DNA from: an uncultured Pseudorhodoferax sp.
GTDB lineage: Bacteria; Pseudomonadota; Gammaproteobacteria; Burkholderiales; Burkholderiaceae
NCBI GenBank assembly: GCA_913776795.1
Contig: CAJYRH010000469.1
Span: forward strand, 1-8,237
Direction: 5' to 3'
DNA: 8,237 bases
A model generated the notes under the pieces. That model searched no databases. It had not been told where the DNA came from and worked only from the letters and a program-made list of their open reading frames with translations. The stretch's first letter is position 1, and the number at the start of each line of letters is the position of its first letter. Both the position numbers and the translations under genes were made by a program. Shown here in pieces: positions 1 to 5,653 of the stretch.

Positions 1-394
1 AGGAAATGCAGATCGTGTCGCCCACCCGCACCTGTCGGTACAGCACCAGCGAAAAGCCCGCGACAAGGTTGCCCAGGGTGCTTTGCGCCGCCAGGCCGAA
101 GACGACCGAGACCACGCTCACGCGTGCCAGCAGCGCCGTGCCCAGCGCACGCAATTCCGGCACCAGGTGCGCGTAGAGCACGAAGGCCACCAGGTAGGTC
201 AGCACCTGGGCCAGTGCGCTGGCGAACTGCAGGGCCGTCACGTCCGACAGATGGTGCTCGACGCGGCGGGCGCCGCCGCGGATCAGCAGCACGCCGACCG
301 AGGCGAGCAGAAAGAAGGCGATGCCCAGCACCGTCGCTCCCACGAGCGTGCGGGGGTCGATGAGGGTGGACAGGGGGTGGTGAAGATGCTCCAT
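1..394 (-). CDS. MscS-family mechanosensitive ion channel, N-terminal part (truncated by window edge)
   Basis: Reading the minus strand from an ATG at 394-392 gives 131 residues with no stop before the window ends, so the C-terminal part lies outside. The protein begins MEHLHHPLSTLIDPRTL. Two hydrophobic segments follow, at roughly residues 18-36 and 55-75, and then the family's pore-lining helix and the start of the beta domain: residues with the pattern VSVVSVVFGLAAQSTLGNLVAG, then LVLYRQVRVGDTI. In MscS proteins this Gly/Ala-rich third helix lines the pore, and the following FR/YR..RVGD segment opens the cytoplasmic domain. The channel would sit in the inner membrane and release solutes on hypo-osmotic shock. 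The start is supported by AGAAAGGA about 6 nt upstream on the minus strand. It is transcribed divergently from the AEC transporter. The family call is confident; the subfamily is unknown. Confidence 0.85.
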   Translation of the reverse strand, partial: MEHLHHPLSTLIDPRTLVGATVLGIAFFLLASVGVLLIRGGARRVEHHLSDVTALQFASALAQVLTYLVAFVLYAHLVPELRALGTALLARVSVVSVVFGLAAQSTLGNLVAGFSLVLYRQVRVGDTICIS

Positions 395-626
395 GCGGTT
401 CCTTTCTCTGCGGACGGGGTTGCCGGCCTGCGCGTCTGCCTGCGCTCTGGCGGCCCACCCGACCGGGCGCGAGCGTCGGCGCCGAGCCGGCCCCGGATGG
501 ATCATGCCGCGGCATCGGGACCGCATGCCACGGTCCGGTACACCGCAAGCCTGCGGCATGGACCTTGCGAGCGTCGGCCAAAATCCAGCCCCTTCCACGG
601 ATGACGAACGCCTTCCCCTTCCTGCG
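395..626. promoter_or_regulatory. Divergent intergenic region with three adjacent inverted repeats
   Basis: These 232 nt separate the start of the mechanosensitive channel gene (minus) from the likely start of the AEC transporter gene (plus). They hold a perfect 12-bp palindrome ATGCCGCGGCAT (504-515), an inverted repeat GGACCG-N7-CGGTCC (518-536) and a hairpin CCGCA-AGCC-TGCGG (543-556). A related word recurs: ATGCCGCGG at 504, ATGCCACGG at 525, and ATGCCGCAG on the minus strand near 551-559. This fits a regulator-binding region or structured leader, but no known operator was recognised and no convincing sigma-70 -35/-10 pair was found for either gene. Confidence 0.4.
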
Positions 627-1559
627 ATGACCGCCGTCGGCAATGTGCTTGCGGCCACGGGTCCGATCTACCTGCTGATCCTGGCCGGCTTCCTGTGCGT
701 GCGCCTGCGCGTGTTCGACGCCACGCAGGTGCGCGTGCTGGGCCGCTTCGCCACGCTGATCGCGCTGCCGGCGCTGCTGCTGCGCGCGCTGGCCAGCCGG
801 CCGCTGGGCGAGGTGCTGAGCCCGCGCTTCCTGGCGGCCTACGCGGCCGGCTCGCTCGCCGCATTGGCGCTGGGCTTCGTGTGGGCACGCCGCGTGCGGC
901 GGGAGGGCGTGACCAAGGCCGCGATCATGGGCATGGGCATGTCGGGCTCCAACAGCGCCTTCTTCGGTTACCCGATCGCCTCGCAGTTGCTGGGGCCGGC
1001 GGCCGGCGTGGCGCTGGCGCTCGTGATGCTGGTGGAGAACCTGCTCATGATCCCGCTGGCGCTGTCGGTGGCCGACAGCGGCGGCGGCTCGGGCAGCGTG
1101 CTGCGCCGCCTCGCGGGCCTGGCCCATGCCATGGTGCGCAACCCGCTGGTCGTGGCCATCGCGGTGGGCATCACGGTTTCGGCGCTGGACCTGCCCGTGC
1201 CGGCCGTGCTGCACCAGACCATCAACATCGTCGCCGGCAGCGCGAGCCCGCTGGCCCTGTTCGCGATCGGCGGCGCGCTGGTGGGCCTGAAGCCCGGCGG
1301 CATGCTGGCCGACGTGGCCGCCATCACGCTGGGCAAGCTGGTGCTGCACCCGCTCATGGTGCTGCTGGCGGTGACCCTGCTGCCGCCCGTCGACACTGAA
1401 TTGGCCAAGGCCGCGCTGGTCTACGCCTGCGTGCCCATGATGAGCGTCTACGCCGTGCTGGCGCAGAAGTACCAGCTCGAAGGCGTCTGCGCGGCCGCGC
1501 TGCTGGCCACGATGACGCTGTCCTTCCTGAGCATCAACCTCTGGCTGGCCTGGATCTGA
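627..1559 (+). CDS. AEC (auxin efflux carrier) family transporter
   Basis: This is a 310-residue, very hydrophobic protein with about ten predicted membrane segments arranged in two halves around a polar loop near residues 150-170, as expected for the AEC family. Family-type features are the N-terminal GPIYLLILAGFLCVRL segment, the GMSGSNSAFFGYPI motif near residues 104-117, and the C-terminal half containing PLALFAIGGALVG and CVPMMSVYAVLAQKY. Known members move malonate (MdcF), malate and other organic acids; the substrate here is unknown. The open frame runs back to 393, but codons before 627 have poor third-position GC, and the 310-residue form matches usual family length, so the ATG at 627 is preferred. 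No clear Shine-Dalgarno precedes it. The stop lies 3 nt from the stop of the convergent LysR gene. Placement beside a hydroxy-acid catabolic unit hints at dicarboxylate transport, which is inference. Confidence 0.85.
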   Translation: MTAVGNVLAATGPIYLLILAGFLCVRLRVFDATQVRVLGRFATLIALPALLLRALASRPLGEVLSPRFLAAYAAGSLAALALGFVWARRVRREGVTKAAIMGMGMSGSNSAFFGYPIASQLLGPAAGVALALVMLVENLLMIPLALSVADSGGGSGSVLRRLAGLAHAMVRNPLVVAIAVGITVSALDLPVPAVLHQTINIVAGSASPLALFAIGGALVGLKPGGMLADVAAITLGKLVLHPLMVLLAVTLLPPVDTELAKAALVYACVPMMSVYAVLAQKYQLEGVCAAALLATMTLSFLSINLWLAWI

Positions 1560-1562
1560 CAC

Positions 1563-2492
1563 TCACGCCCCTGCCCCCTGCTGCGTGAAGGCCTGCGCGA
1601 GAAAGTCGACGAAGCTGCGCACCCGGGCCGAGGTCTGGTGGCGCTGCGGGTAGACGGCGTAGATGTCGGCATCGGGCGTGGCGTACTGCGCCAGCACCTG
1701 CACCAGGCGGCCGCTGCGCAGGTGGTGCTGCACGTCCCATTCGGCCCGCATCACGATGCCGTGGCCGTCCAGCGCCCACTTCACCGCGATCTCGCCGTCG
1801 TTGGTGGTCAGGCTGCCGCGCGTCTTCACCGCCTCGGGCCGGGCGCCGCGGCCCTTGCCCCTGGCGGGCGTGAGGCGCCACACGCCATAGGCCTCCTCGC
1901 CCTGGCGGATGCCGATGCAGTTGTGCGCCGTGAGGTCGTGCGGCACCTTGGGGGTGCCGTGCCGCGCCAGGTAGGCCGGCGCGGCGCACAGCAGCCGGCG
2001 GTTGGCGCCGAGGTTGCGCGCGATGACGCGGCTGTCCGGCGGCGCACCGAAGCGCACGCAGACGTCGTACAGGTCCTCGGTCGGCGCGGGCGGGTTGACC
2101 GACAGCTGCAGCTGCACCTGCACCTGTGGGTTCTTGCGCACGAAGCGCGAGACCAGCGGCGCGATGTGGCTGCGTCCGAAACCCAGCGTGGCATTCACAC
2201 GCAGCAAGCCCTGCGGCGTGGCCTTGGACAGGCCCAGCAGCTCGCCCAGGCCGTCGATGTCCGCAAGGATTCGGCGCGCATGCTCCAGGGTCAGCTCGCC
2301 CTCGGGCGTGAGGCCCATGCGGCGCGTCGAGCGGTTCACGAGCAGCACGCCCAGGCGCGCCTCCATCTGGGCCAGCCGCTTGCTCACGGCCGGCAAGGTC
2401 ACGCCGAGCTCGCGTGCCGCCGCACTAAGACTGGCCGCACCGGCCAGGGTGGAAAAGAAGCCAAGGTCGGCGGGCTGGATGCCGTGGCCCAT
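1563..2492 (-). CDS. LysR-family transcriptional regulator (DmlR-like by context)
   Basis: This is a 309-residue regulator of standard LysR length. Residues about 8-66 form the winged helix-turn-helix (FFSTLAGAASLSAAARELGV, then TLPAVSKRLAQMEARLGVLLVNRSTRRMGLTPEG), followed by a linker helix. From about residue 92 comes the two-lobed effector-binding domain (GLLRVNATLGFGRSHIAPLVSRF; DVCVRFG; NDGEIAVKWALDGHGIVM). LysR proteins usually act as tetramers, repressing themselves and activating a divergent target when a small-molecule inducer binds. Here the divergent neighbour is a tartrate/D-malate dehydrogenase 107 nt away, the same arrangement as dmlR/dmlA in Escherichia coli, so that gene is the likely target and a hydroxy-dicarboxylate the likely inducer (inference). 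The ATG at 2492-2490 has no good Shine-Dalgarno. The start codon lies inside one arm of a 13-bp inverted repeat, which suggests autoregulation. Confidence 0.9.
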   Translation of the reverse strand: MGHGIQPADLGFFSTLAGAASLSAAARELGVTLPAVSKRLAQMEARLGVLLVNRSTRRMGLTPEGELTLEHARRILADIDGLGELLGLSKATPQGLLRVNATLGFGRSHIAPLVSRFVRKNPQVQVQLQLSVNPPAPTEDLYDVCVRFGAPPDSRVIARNLGANRRLLCAAPAYLARHGTPKVPHDLTAHNCIGIRQGEEAYGVWRLTPARGKGRGARPEAVKTRGSLTTNDGEIAVKWALDGHGIVMRAEWDVQHHLRSGRLVQVLAQYATPDADIYAVYPQRHQTSARVRSFVDFLAQAFTQQGAGA

Positions 2493-2549
2493 GGTGTTGA
2501 GCTGAAGTTAAGAATGGTTTCACTTTAGCGCCGATCCAACACCATGGGC
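2487..2549. repeat. Perfect 13-bp inverted repeat flanking the LysR/dehydrogenase promoter region
   Basis: GCCCATGGTGTTG at 2487-2499 is exactly the reverse complement of CAACACCATGGGC at 2537-2549, with a 37-nt spacer. The left arm contains the start codon of the LysR gene. The right arm contains an ATG on the opposite strand that opens a short ORF. The pairing stops cleanly at both ends of the arms. It may be an operator pair or a duplicated start region; the sequence itself is certain, the function is not. Confidence 0.8.
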
Positions 2550-2599
2550 GGTTCTTACAGTCCGTCCATCCACCCACTGCTCCACAAGGAACCGGACCC
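2493..2599. promoter_or_regulatory. LysR/dehydrogenase divergent control region
   Basis: The 107 nt between the divergent starts are locally AT-richer than the surroundings, especially 2497-2528. A candidate LysR box of the T-N11-A type lies at 2498-2510, framed by TTGA-N7-TTAA (2497-2511). A weaker dyad TGAAGT-N13-ACTTTA spans 2503-2527. A perfect 13-bp inverted repeat brackets the region (2487-2499 and 2537-2549). The dehydrogenase has a good ribosome-binding site AAGGAA at 2586-2591, 8 nt before its ATG. I could not assign -35/-10 elements with confidence. The region most likely carries both promoters and the regulator-binding sites. Confidence 0.5.
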
Positions 2600-2603
2600 A
2601 TGA
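2544..2603 (+). CDS. Possible 19-residue leader peptide overlapping the dehydrogenase start
   Basis: An ATG at 2544 opens the reading frame MGGSYSPSIHPLLHKEPDP. Its TGA stop (2601-2603) overlaps the dehydrogenase ATG (2600-2602) as ATGA, the classic arrangement for translational coupling. The dehydrogenase Shine-Dalgarno lies inside this ORF. The ORF ends in Pro-Asp-Pro-stop; terminal proline codons are known to slow termination in other systems. Against it, there is no Shine-Dalgarno of its own and third-position GC is clearly lower than in neighbouring genes, so it may be a chance ORF. Its start context is identical to that of the LysR gene over 13 nt. Confidence 0.25.
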   Translation: MGGSYSPSIHPLLHKEPDP

Positions 2604-3691
2604 AAACTTACAGGATCGCCACCATCCCCGGCGACGGCATCGGCAAGGAGGTCGTGCCGGCCGGCCGCGAAGTGCTCGAGGCCGTGGCGGCCAGCAGCAG
2701 CAGCGGCATCGCCTTCGAGTTCGAGGACTTCGGCTGGGGCGGCGACTGGTTCCGCGCCCATGGCGAGATGATGCCGGCCAACGGCCTGGAAGCACTCAAG
2801 GGCAAGGACGCCATCCTGTTCGGCTCGGCCGGTGACCCGCACATCCCGGACCACGTCACGCTGTGGGGCCTGCGCCTGAAGATCTGCCAGGGCTTCGACC
2901 AGTACGCCAACGTGCGGCCCACGCGCATCCTGCCCGGCATCGACGCACCGCTCAAGCGCTGCGGGCCCGACGATCTGAACTGGGTCATCGTGCGCGAGAA
3001 CTCCGAGGGCGAGTACGCCGGCGTGGGCGGCCGCGTGCACCAGGGCCACCCCATCGAGGCCGCCACGGACGTGAGCATGATGACCCGCGCCGGCGTCGAG
3101 CGCATCATGCGCTTCGCGTTCAAGCTGGCCGCCTCGCGCCCCCGCAGGCTGCTGACCGTCGTCACCAAGAGCAACGCGCAGCGCCACGCGATGGTGATGT
3201 GGGACGAGATCGCGGTGCAGATCGCCAGGGAATTCCCGGAAGTCACCTGGGACAAGGAGCTTGTGGACGCCGCCACGGCCCGCATGGTCAACCGGCCCGC
3301 CACGCTGGACACCATCGTCGCCACCAACCTGCATGCCGACATCCTGTCGGACCTGGCGGCCGCGCTGGCCGGCAGCCTGGGCATCGCACCCACCGGCAAC
3401 ATCGATCCCGAGCGCCGCTTTCCCTCAATGTTCGAGCCCATCCACGGCTCGGCCTTCGACATCATGGGCCAGGGCCTGGCCAATCCGGTCGGCACCTTCT
3501 GGTCGGTCGTGATGCTGCTGGAGCACCTGGGTGAACACGAAGCTGCCCAGCGCGTCATGGCCGCGATCGAACAGGTCACTGCCAACCCGAGGCTGCACAC
3601 GCGCGATCTGGGCGGCCAGGCCACCACGGCGCAGGTCACGCAGGCCGTCTGCGAACTGGTCGCCGGCCAGACGCTGCGCAAGGCCGCCTGA
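2600..3691 (+). CDS. ttuC: Tartrate / D-malate dehydrogenase (NAD-dependent beta-decarboxylating dehydrogenase family)
   Basis: This 363-residue cytoplasmic enzyme belongs to the isopropylmalate/isocitrate dehydrogenase superfamily and is closest in pattern to TtuC/DmlA proteins, which oxidise tartrate and oxidatively decarboxylate D-malate with NAD+ and a divalent metal. Visible landmarks are IPGDGIGKEV at the N-terminus, substrate-site arginines at about R92, R106 and R132, RENSEGEYAG with catalytic Tyr139, VVTKSN with Lys190, metal-binding Asp223, Asp247 and Asp251 (with the 24- and 4-residue spacing known from isopropylmalate dehydrogenase), and the cofactor loop EPIHGSAFDIMGQGLANP, whose Asp287 suggests NAD+ over NADP+. 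Length is normal and all key residues are present. AAGGAA 8 nt upstream supports the start. It is divergent from the LysR gene and is followed after 99 nt by a Bug-type binding protein. The symbol is by family; dmlA is the alternative, and sequence alone does not separate tartrate from D-malate preference. Confidence 0.88.
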   Translation: MKTYRIATIPGDGIGKEVVPAGREVLEAVAASSSSGIAFEFEDFGWGGDWFRAHGEMMPANGLEALKGKDAILFGSAGDPHIPDHVTLWGLRLKICQGFDQYANVRPTRILPGIDAPLKRCGPDDLNWVIVRENSEGEYAGVGGRVHQGHPIEAATDVSMMTRAGVERIMRFAFKLAASRPRRLLTVVTKSNAQRHAMVMWDEIAVQIAREFPEVTWDKELVDAATARMVNRPATLDTIVATNLHADILSDLAAALAGSLGIAPTGNIDPERRFPSMFEPIHGSAFDIMGQGLANPVGTFWSVVMLLEHLGEHEAAQRVMAAIEQVTANPRLHTRDLGGQATTAQVTQAVCELVAGQTLRKAA

Positions 3692-3696
3692 ATCCT

Positions 3697-3711
3697 GCGG
3701 GCCACGCCCGC
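3697..3711 (+). other. Intergenic hairpin after the dehydrogenase gene
   Basis: Five nucleotides after the dehydrogenase stop codon, GCGGGC-CAC-GCCCGC forms a perfect 6-bp GC stem with a 3-nt loop. The following sequence is pyrimidine-rich (CTTCTCCTCT) but not a run of T, so it is not a standard intrinsic terminator. It could stabilise the upstream mRNA, or attenuate readthrough and so set the ratio of enzyme to binding protein. Nothing else is recognised in the 99-nt gap apart from the next gene's ribosome-binding site and a weak CTTCTC-N13-GAGAAG pair at 3712-3736. Confidence 0.4.
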
Positions 3712-3790
3712 CTTCTCCTCTGCCCTCCCCGAGAAGCAGCCGCCAAGCGCTGCGGGGATGGACTTCGCCCGCTGATTTCCGGAGACACGC

Positions 3791-4753
3791 ATGAACCGCC
3801 GCAACACCCTGGCCACGCTGGCCTTGACCCTGGCCTGTGGCCTGGCCTCGGCCCAGGCCTTTCCCAACAAGCCGATCACGCTGATCGTGCCCTTCCCGCC
3901 CGGTGGCAGCTCCGACGCCCTGGCCCGCGCGCTGACCACGCCGCTGTCGCAGGCGCTGGGCCAGCCCGTCGTCGTCGAAAGCCGGCCCGGTGCCGGCGCC
4001 ACCATCGGCGCGGATTTCGTCGCCAAGTCCAGGGCCGACGGCCACACGCTGCTGATGGGGGCCGTGCACCACACCATCGCCACCAGCGTCTACAGGAAGC
4101 TGCCCTACGACTTCGAGAAGAGCTTCGCGCCCATCACCACGGTGGCGCTGGTGCCCAACGTTCTGGTGGTCAACGCCAGATCCAGCGCCACCGACGTGAA
4201 GGGCCTCATCGCGCTGGCCAAGGCCGCGCCGGGCAAGATCGCCTACGGCTCCAACGGCAACGGCACGGTGCAGCACCTGATCGGCACGCAGTTCTCGGGC
4301 CTCGCAGGCGTGGAGCTCGTGCACGTGCCCTACAAGGGCAGCGCGCCACTGACCACCGACCTCTTGGGCGGGCAGATCGACCTGTCCTTCGACACGCTGA
4401 CGCCGCTGGTGCAGCACATCAAGGGCGGCAAGCTGCGCGCGCTGGCCGTGACCACGGCCAGGCGCTCCGGCACGCTGCCCGATGTGCCGACGCTGGCCGA
4501 GTCGGGCATGCCGGGCTTCGACCAGGGCACCTGGTTCGGCATCCTCGCGCCGGCGGCCACGCCCAGGGAACTCGTCGCACGGCTCAACACAGAGATGGTC
4601 AGGATCATCCACTCGCCGGAGTTCAAGCAGCGCATGGAGGAGATCGGCGCCGAGCCCGTGGGCGACACGGCCGAACAGATGGCCGCGCGCATCCAGGGGG
4701 ACACGGCCAGGTACGCCAGGCTGGTGAAGGACGCCAAGGTGGCGATCGAGTGA
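3791..4753 (+). CDS. Bug/TctC-family periplasmic solute-binding protein (tripartite tricarboxylate transporter receptor)
   Basis: This is a 320-residue exported protein. Residues 1-23 are a typical signal peptide (MNRRN, a hydrophobic core, cleavage after ASAQA). The mature part starts FPNKPITLIVPFPPGGSSD, the hallmark opening of Bug proteins, and continues with VVVESRPGAGATIGADFVAKS, the YKGSAPL loop, GQIDLSFDTL and GTWFGILAPAATP. Family length and organisation are intact. Bug proteins bind carboxylates or amides in the periplasm and are greatly expanded in Bordetella and Comamonadaceae, usually without adjacent TctA/TctB membrane partners. None are seen here, so this is an orphan receptor. 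CCGGAG at 3779-3784, 6 nt before the ATG, supports the start. Its position after the dehydrogenase suggests it binds the same hydroxy-dicarboxylate, either for uptake through a TctAB encoded elsewhere or for sensing (inference). Confidence 0.92.
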   Translation: MNRRNTLATLALTLACGLASAQAFPNKPITLIVPFPPGGSSDALARALTTPLSQALGQPVVVESRPGAGATIGADFVAKSRADGHTLLMGAVHHTIATSVYRKLPYDFEKSFAPITTVALVPNVLVVNARSSATDVKGLIALAKAAPGKIAYGSNGNGTVQHLIGTQFSGLAGVELVHVPYKGSAPLTTDLLGGQIDLSFDTLTPLVQHIKGGKLRALAVTTARRSGTLPDVPTLAESGMPGFDQGTWFGILAPAATPRELVARLNTEMVRIIHSPEFKQRMEEIGAEPVGDTAEQMAARIQGDTARYARLVKDAKVAIE

Positions 4754-4972
4754 CACGCGGCGGCCCGGAGAGTCGTCTCCGACCGTGGCGCGCTGGCGCG
4801 CCTGCCATGGCCGCTCGATGTCGGCGGTCGGCGCGCTCGCGATGTCCTCCATCCGGTCTGCCCAGTTGCCCGGCGCGTCCACGCGAAGCTGCCTGGCGGC
4901 CGCCTGCAGCGTGGTGCGCAGGCGCTCGGCGCGCATGCCCCGTGCCAGCGGCGCCAGCGGGCACGGAGCCGC
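4754..4972 (-). pseudogene. Coding-like fragment of unknown gene (possible remnant)
   Basis: Between the Bug gene and the hydrolase there is no intact gene, but one minus-strand frame looks strongly coding. From an ATG at 4936-4934 down to 4754, by my count 56 of 61 codons end in G or C, and GC falls in the order third > first > second codon position, as in real genes. The plus-strand frame sharing those third positions shows the wrong order. The peptide (including QLRVDAPGNWADRMEDIASA, then TADIERPWQARQRA) has ordinary composition, unlike typical shadow frames. The signal fades near 4972 at an AT-richer patch and, on the other side, runs without a stop straight into the antisense strand of the Bug gene, so the natural 3' end seems missing. 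No family was recognised. It may be a truncated gene left by a rearrangement, or a small overlapping gene. Confidence 0.35.
4766..4802 (+). terminator. Tandem GC-rich hairpins after the Bug gene
   Basis: Twelve nucleotides after the Bug gene stop codon, CGGAGA-GTCG-TCTCCG (4766-4781) forms a perfect 6-bp stem with a 4-nt loop. It is followed at once by GGCGCGC-TG-GCGCGCC (4787-4802), another near-perfect stem. No T-run follows either, so intrinsic termination is unproven. In a genome this GC-rich, such stems often mark transcript 3' ends. They also lie within a minus-strand coding-like stretch, so they could partly be a by-product of base composition. Confidence 0.4.
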
Positions 4973-4976
4973 GTCT

Positions 4977-4995
4977 AAGCTTCCTCGGAAAGCTT
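4977..4995. repeat. Short AT-richer inverted repeat containing two HindIII sites
   Basis: AAGCTTCC (4977-4984) and GGAAAGCTT (4987-4995) pair as an imperfect hairpin with one bulged A. AAGCTT occurs twice within 19 nt in an otherwise very GC-rich setting. It lies between the coding-like fragment and the hydrolase start. No T-run follows on either strand, so terminator function is only a possibility. The rest of 4996-5058 shows nothing recognisable apart from sequence leading into the hydrolase start. Confidence 0.4.
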
Positions 4996-5058
4996 CGTTG
5001 GCCGCGCGCGCTGCGGATCGCAGAATGGGCCGCTTCCTCTTCTGGACGACGACGCCCC

Positions 5059-5646
5059 GTGCGCACATTGATCATCCCGGGCTGGCGCAACTCCGGCCCC
5101 GGCCATTGGCAGAGCCTTTGGGAATCGCAGTTGCCCGACACCGCGCGCGTGCAGCAGGACGACTGGATCGCGCCGCGGCGCGCGGCCTGGCTGGACACCA
5201 CCGTGCAGGCCATCGTGGCCCGGCCCGATCCGGTGCTGCTGGTGGCCCACAGCCTGGGCTGCATCGTGGTGGCGCACCTGCCGCCCGAGGCGCAGGCGCG
5301 CGTGCACGGCGCGCTGCTGGTGGCACCGGCCGACCCCGAGCGCCGCGCCGTGCTGGTGGACTTCGCGCCCGTGCCGCATGCGCGCCTGCCGTTCCGCAGC
5401 ACGCTGGTGGCCAGCACGACCGATCCGTACTGCCCCGTGCGCCTGGCCGGCGCCTACGCGCGCGCCTGGGGCAGCCAGCTGGTGCGGCTGCCCGAGGCGG
5501 GGCACATCAATGTGGATTCCGGACACGGCGACTGGCCGCAGGGCCTGGAACTGCTGCGCGCGCTGGAGCAGGCGCCGCCCCATGGCGCGGCGGAGCGCCC
5601 GCAGCCGCGTGCGCGCCCGGCTGCGCGCGCGTTGGCCGTGCGCTGA
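5059..5646 (+). CDS. RBBP9/YdeN-family alpha/beta serine hydrolase
   Basis: With the GTG start at 5059 the product is 195 residues, close to the usual 180-190 of this family. It begins MRTLIIPGWRNSGPGHWQSLW, a characteristic opening. The nucleophile elbow AHSLGC places catalytic Ser65. Asp122 in ASTTDPYCP and His149 in AGHINVDSGHGDWPQGL complete the triad; the GHIN..SG.G.WP.G block is diagnostic. These small cytoplasmic hydrolases are esterase-like, but their physiological substrates are mostly unknown. The open frame extends back to 4750, but that part is Arg/Ala/Pro-rich and not family-like, so the GTG is chosen even though its ribosome-binding site is poor. Residues after about 173 form an Arg/Pro/Ala-rich tail not typical of the family. 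The stop codon touches the stop of the convergent peroxiredoxin gene. Confidence 0.85.
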   Translation: MRTLIIPGWRNSGPGHWQSLWESQLPDTARVQQDDWIAPRRAAWLDTTVQAIVARPDPVLLVAHSLGCIVVAHLPPEAQARVHGALLVAPADPERRAVLVDFAPVPHARLPFRSTLVASTTDPYCPVRLAGAYARAWGSQLVRLPEAGHINVDSGHGDWPQGLELLRALEQAPPHGAAERPQPRARPAARALAVR

Positions 5647-5653
5647 TCAGCGC
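5640..5653. repeat. 14-bp perfect palindrome at the convergent stop codons
   Basis: GCGCTGATCAGCGC is a perfect palindrome centred on TGATCA, which supplies the TGA stop of the hydrolase on the plus strand (5644-5646) and the TGA stop of the peroxiredoxin on the minus strand (5649-5647). The genes therefore have zero spacing. As RNA from either strand it could form a short stem, but without room for a normal loop and with no T-run. A dimer or duplex structure, or simple chance constraint, is possible. Confidence 0.6.

Noticed and set aside
565..585. TTGCGA followed by AAAATC as a promoter for the AEC gene
   Set aside because: The spacing is about 9 nt, far from the roughly 17 needed for sigma-70.
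393..626. N-terminal extension of the AEC transporter to the upstream ATGs at 393 or 558
   Set aside because: Codons upstream of 627 have low third-position GC and the peptide is Arg/Pro-rich without family similarity. A 310-residue product from 627 matches the family's usual size.
4750..5058. N-terminal extension of the hydrolase from the ATG at 4750
   Set aside because: The added 103 residues are Arg/Ala/Pro/Trp-rich and lack the codon pattern of a real gene. The family's conserved opening begins exactly at the GTG at 5059.
2608..5068. Two very long minus-strand ORFs (491 and 547 codons) opposite the dehydrogenase and Bug genes
   Set aside because: Their composition (Ser/Arg/Ala- or Gly/Arg/His-rich) and lack of any family motif fit shadow frames of GC-rich genes. 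The plus strand carries two clear, full-length, motif-complete genes. Only the 4754-4972 part has independent codon periodicity, and it is listed separately.
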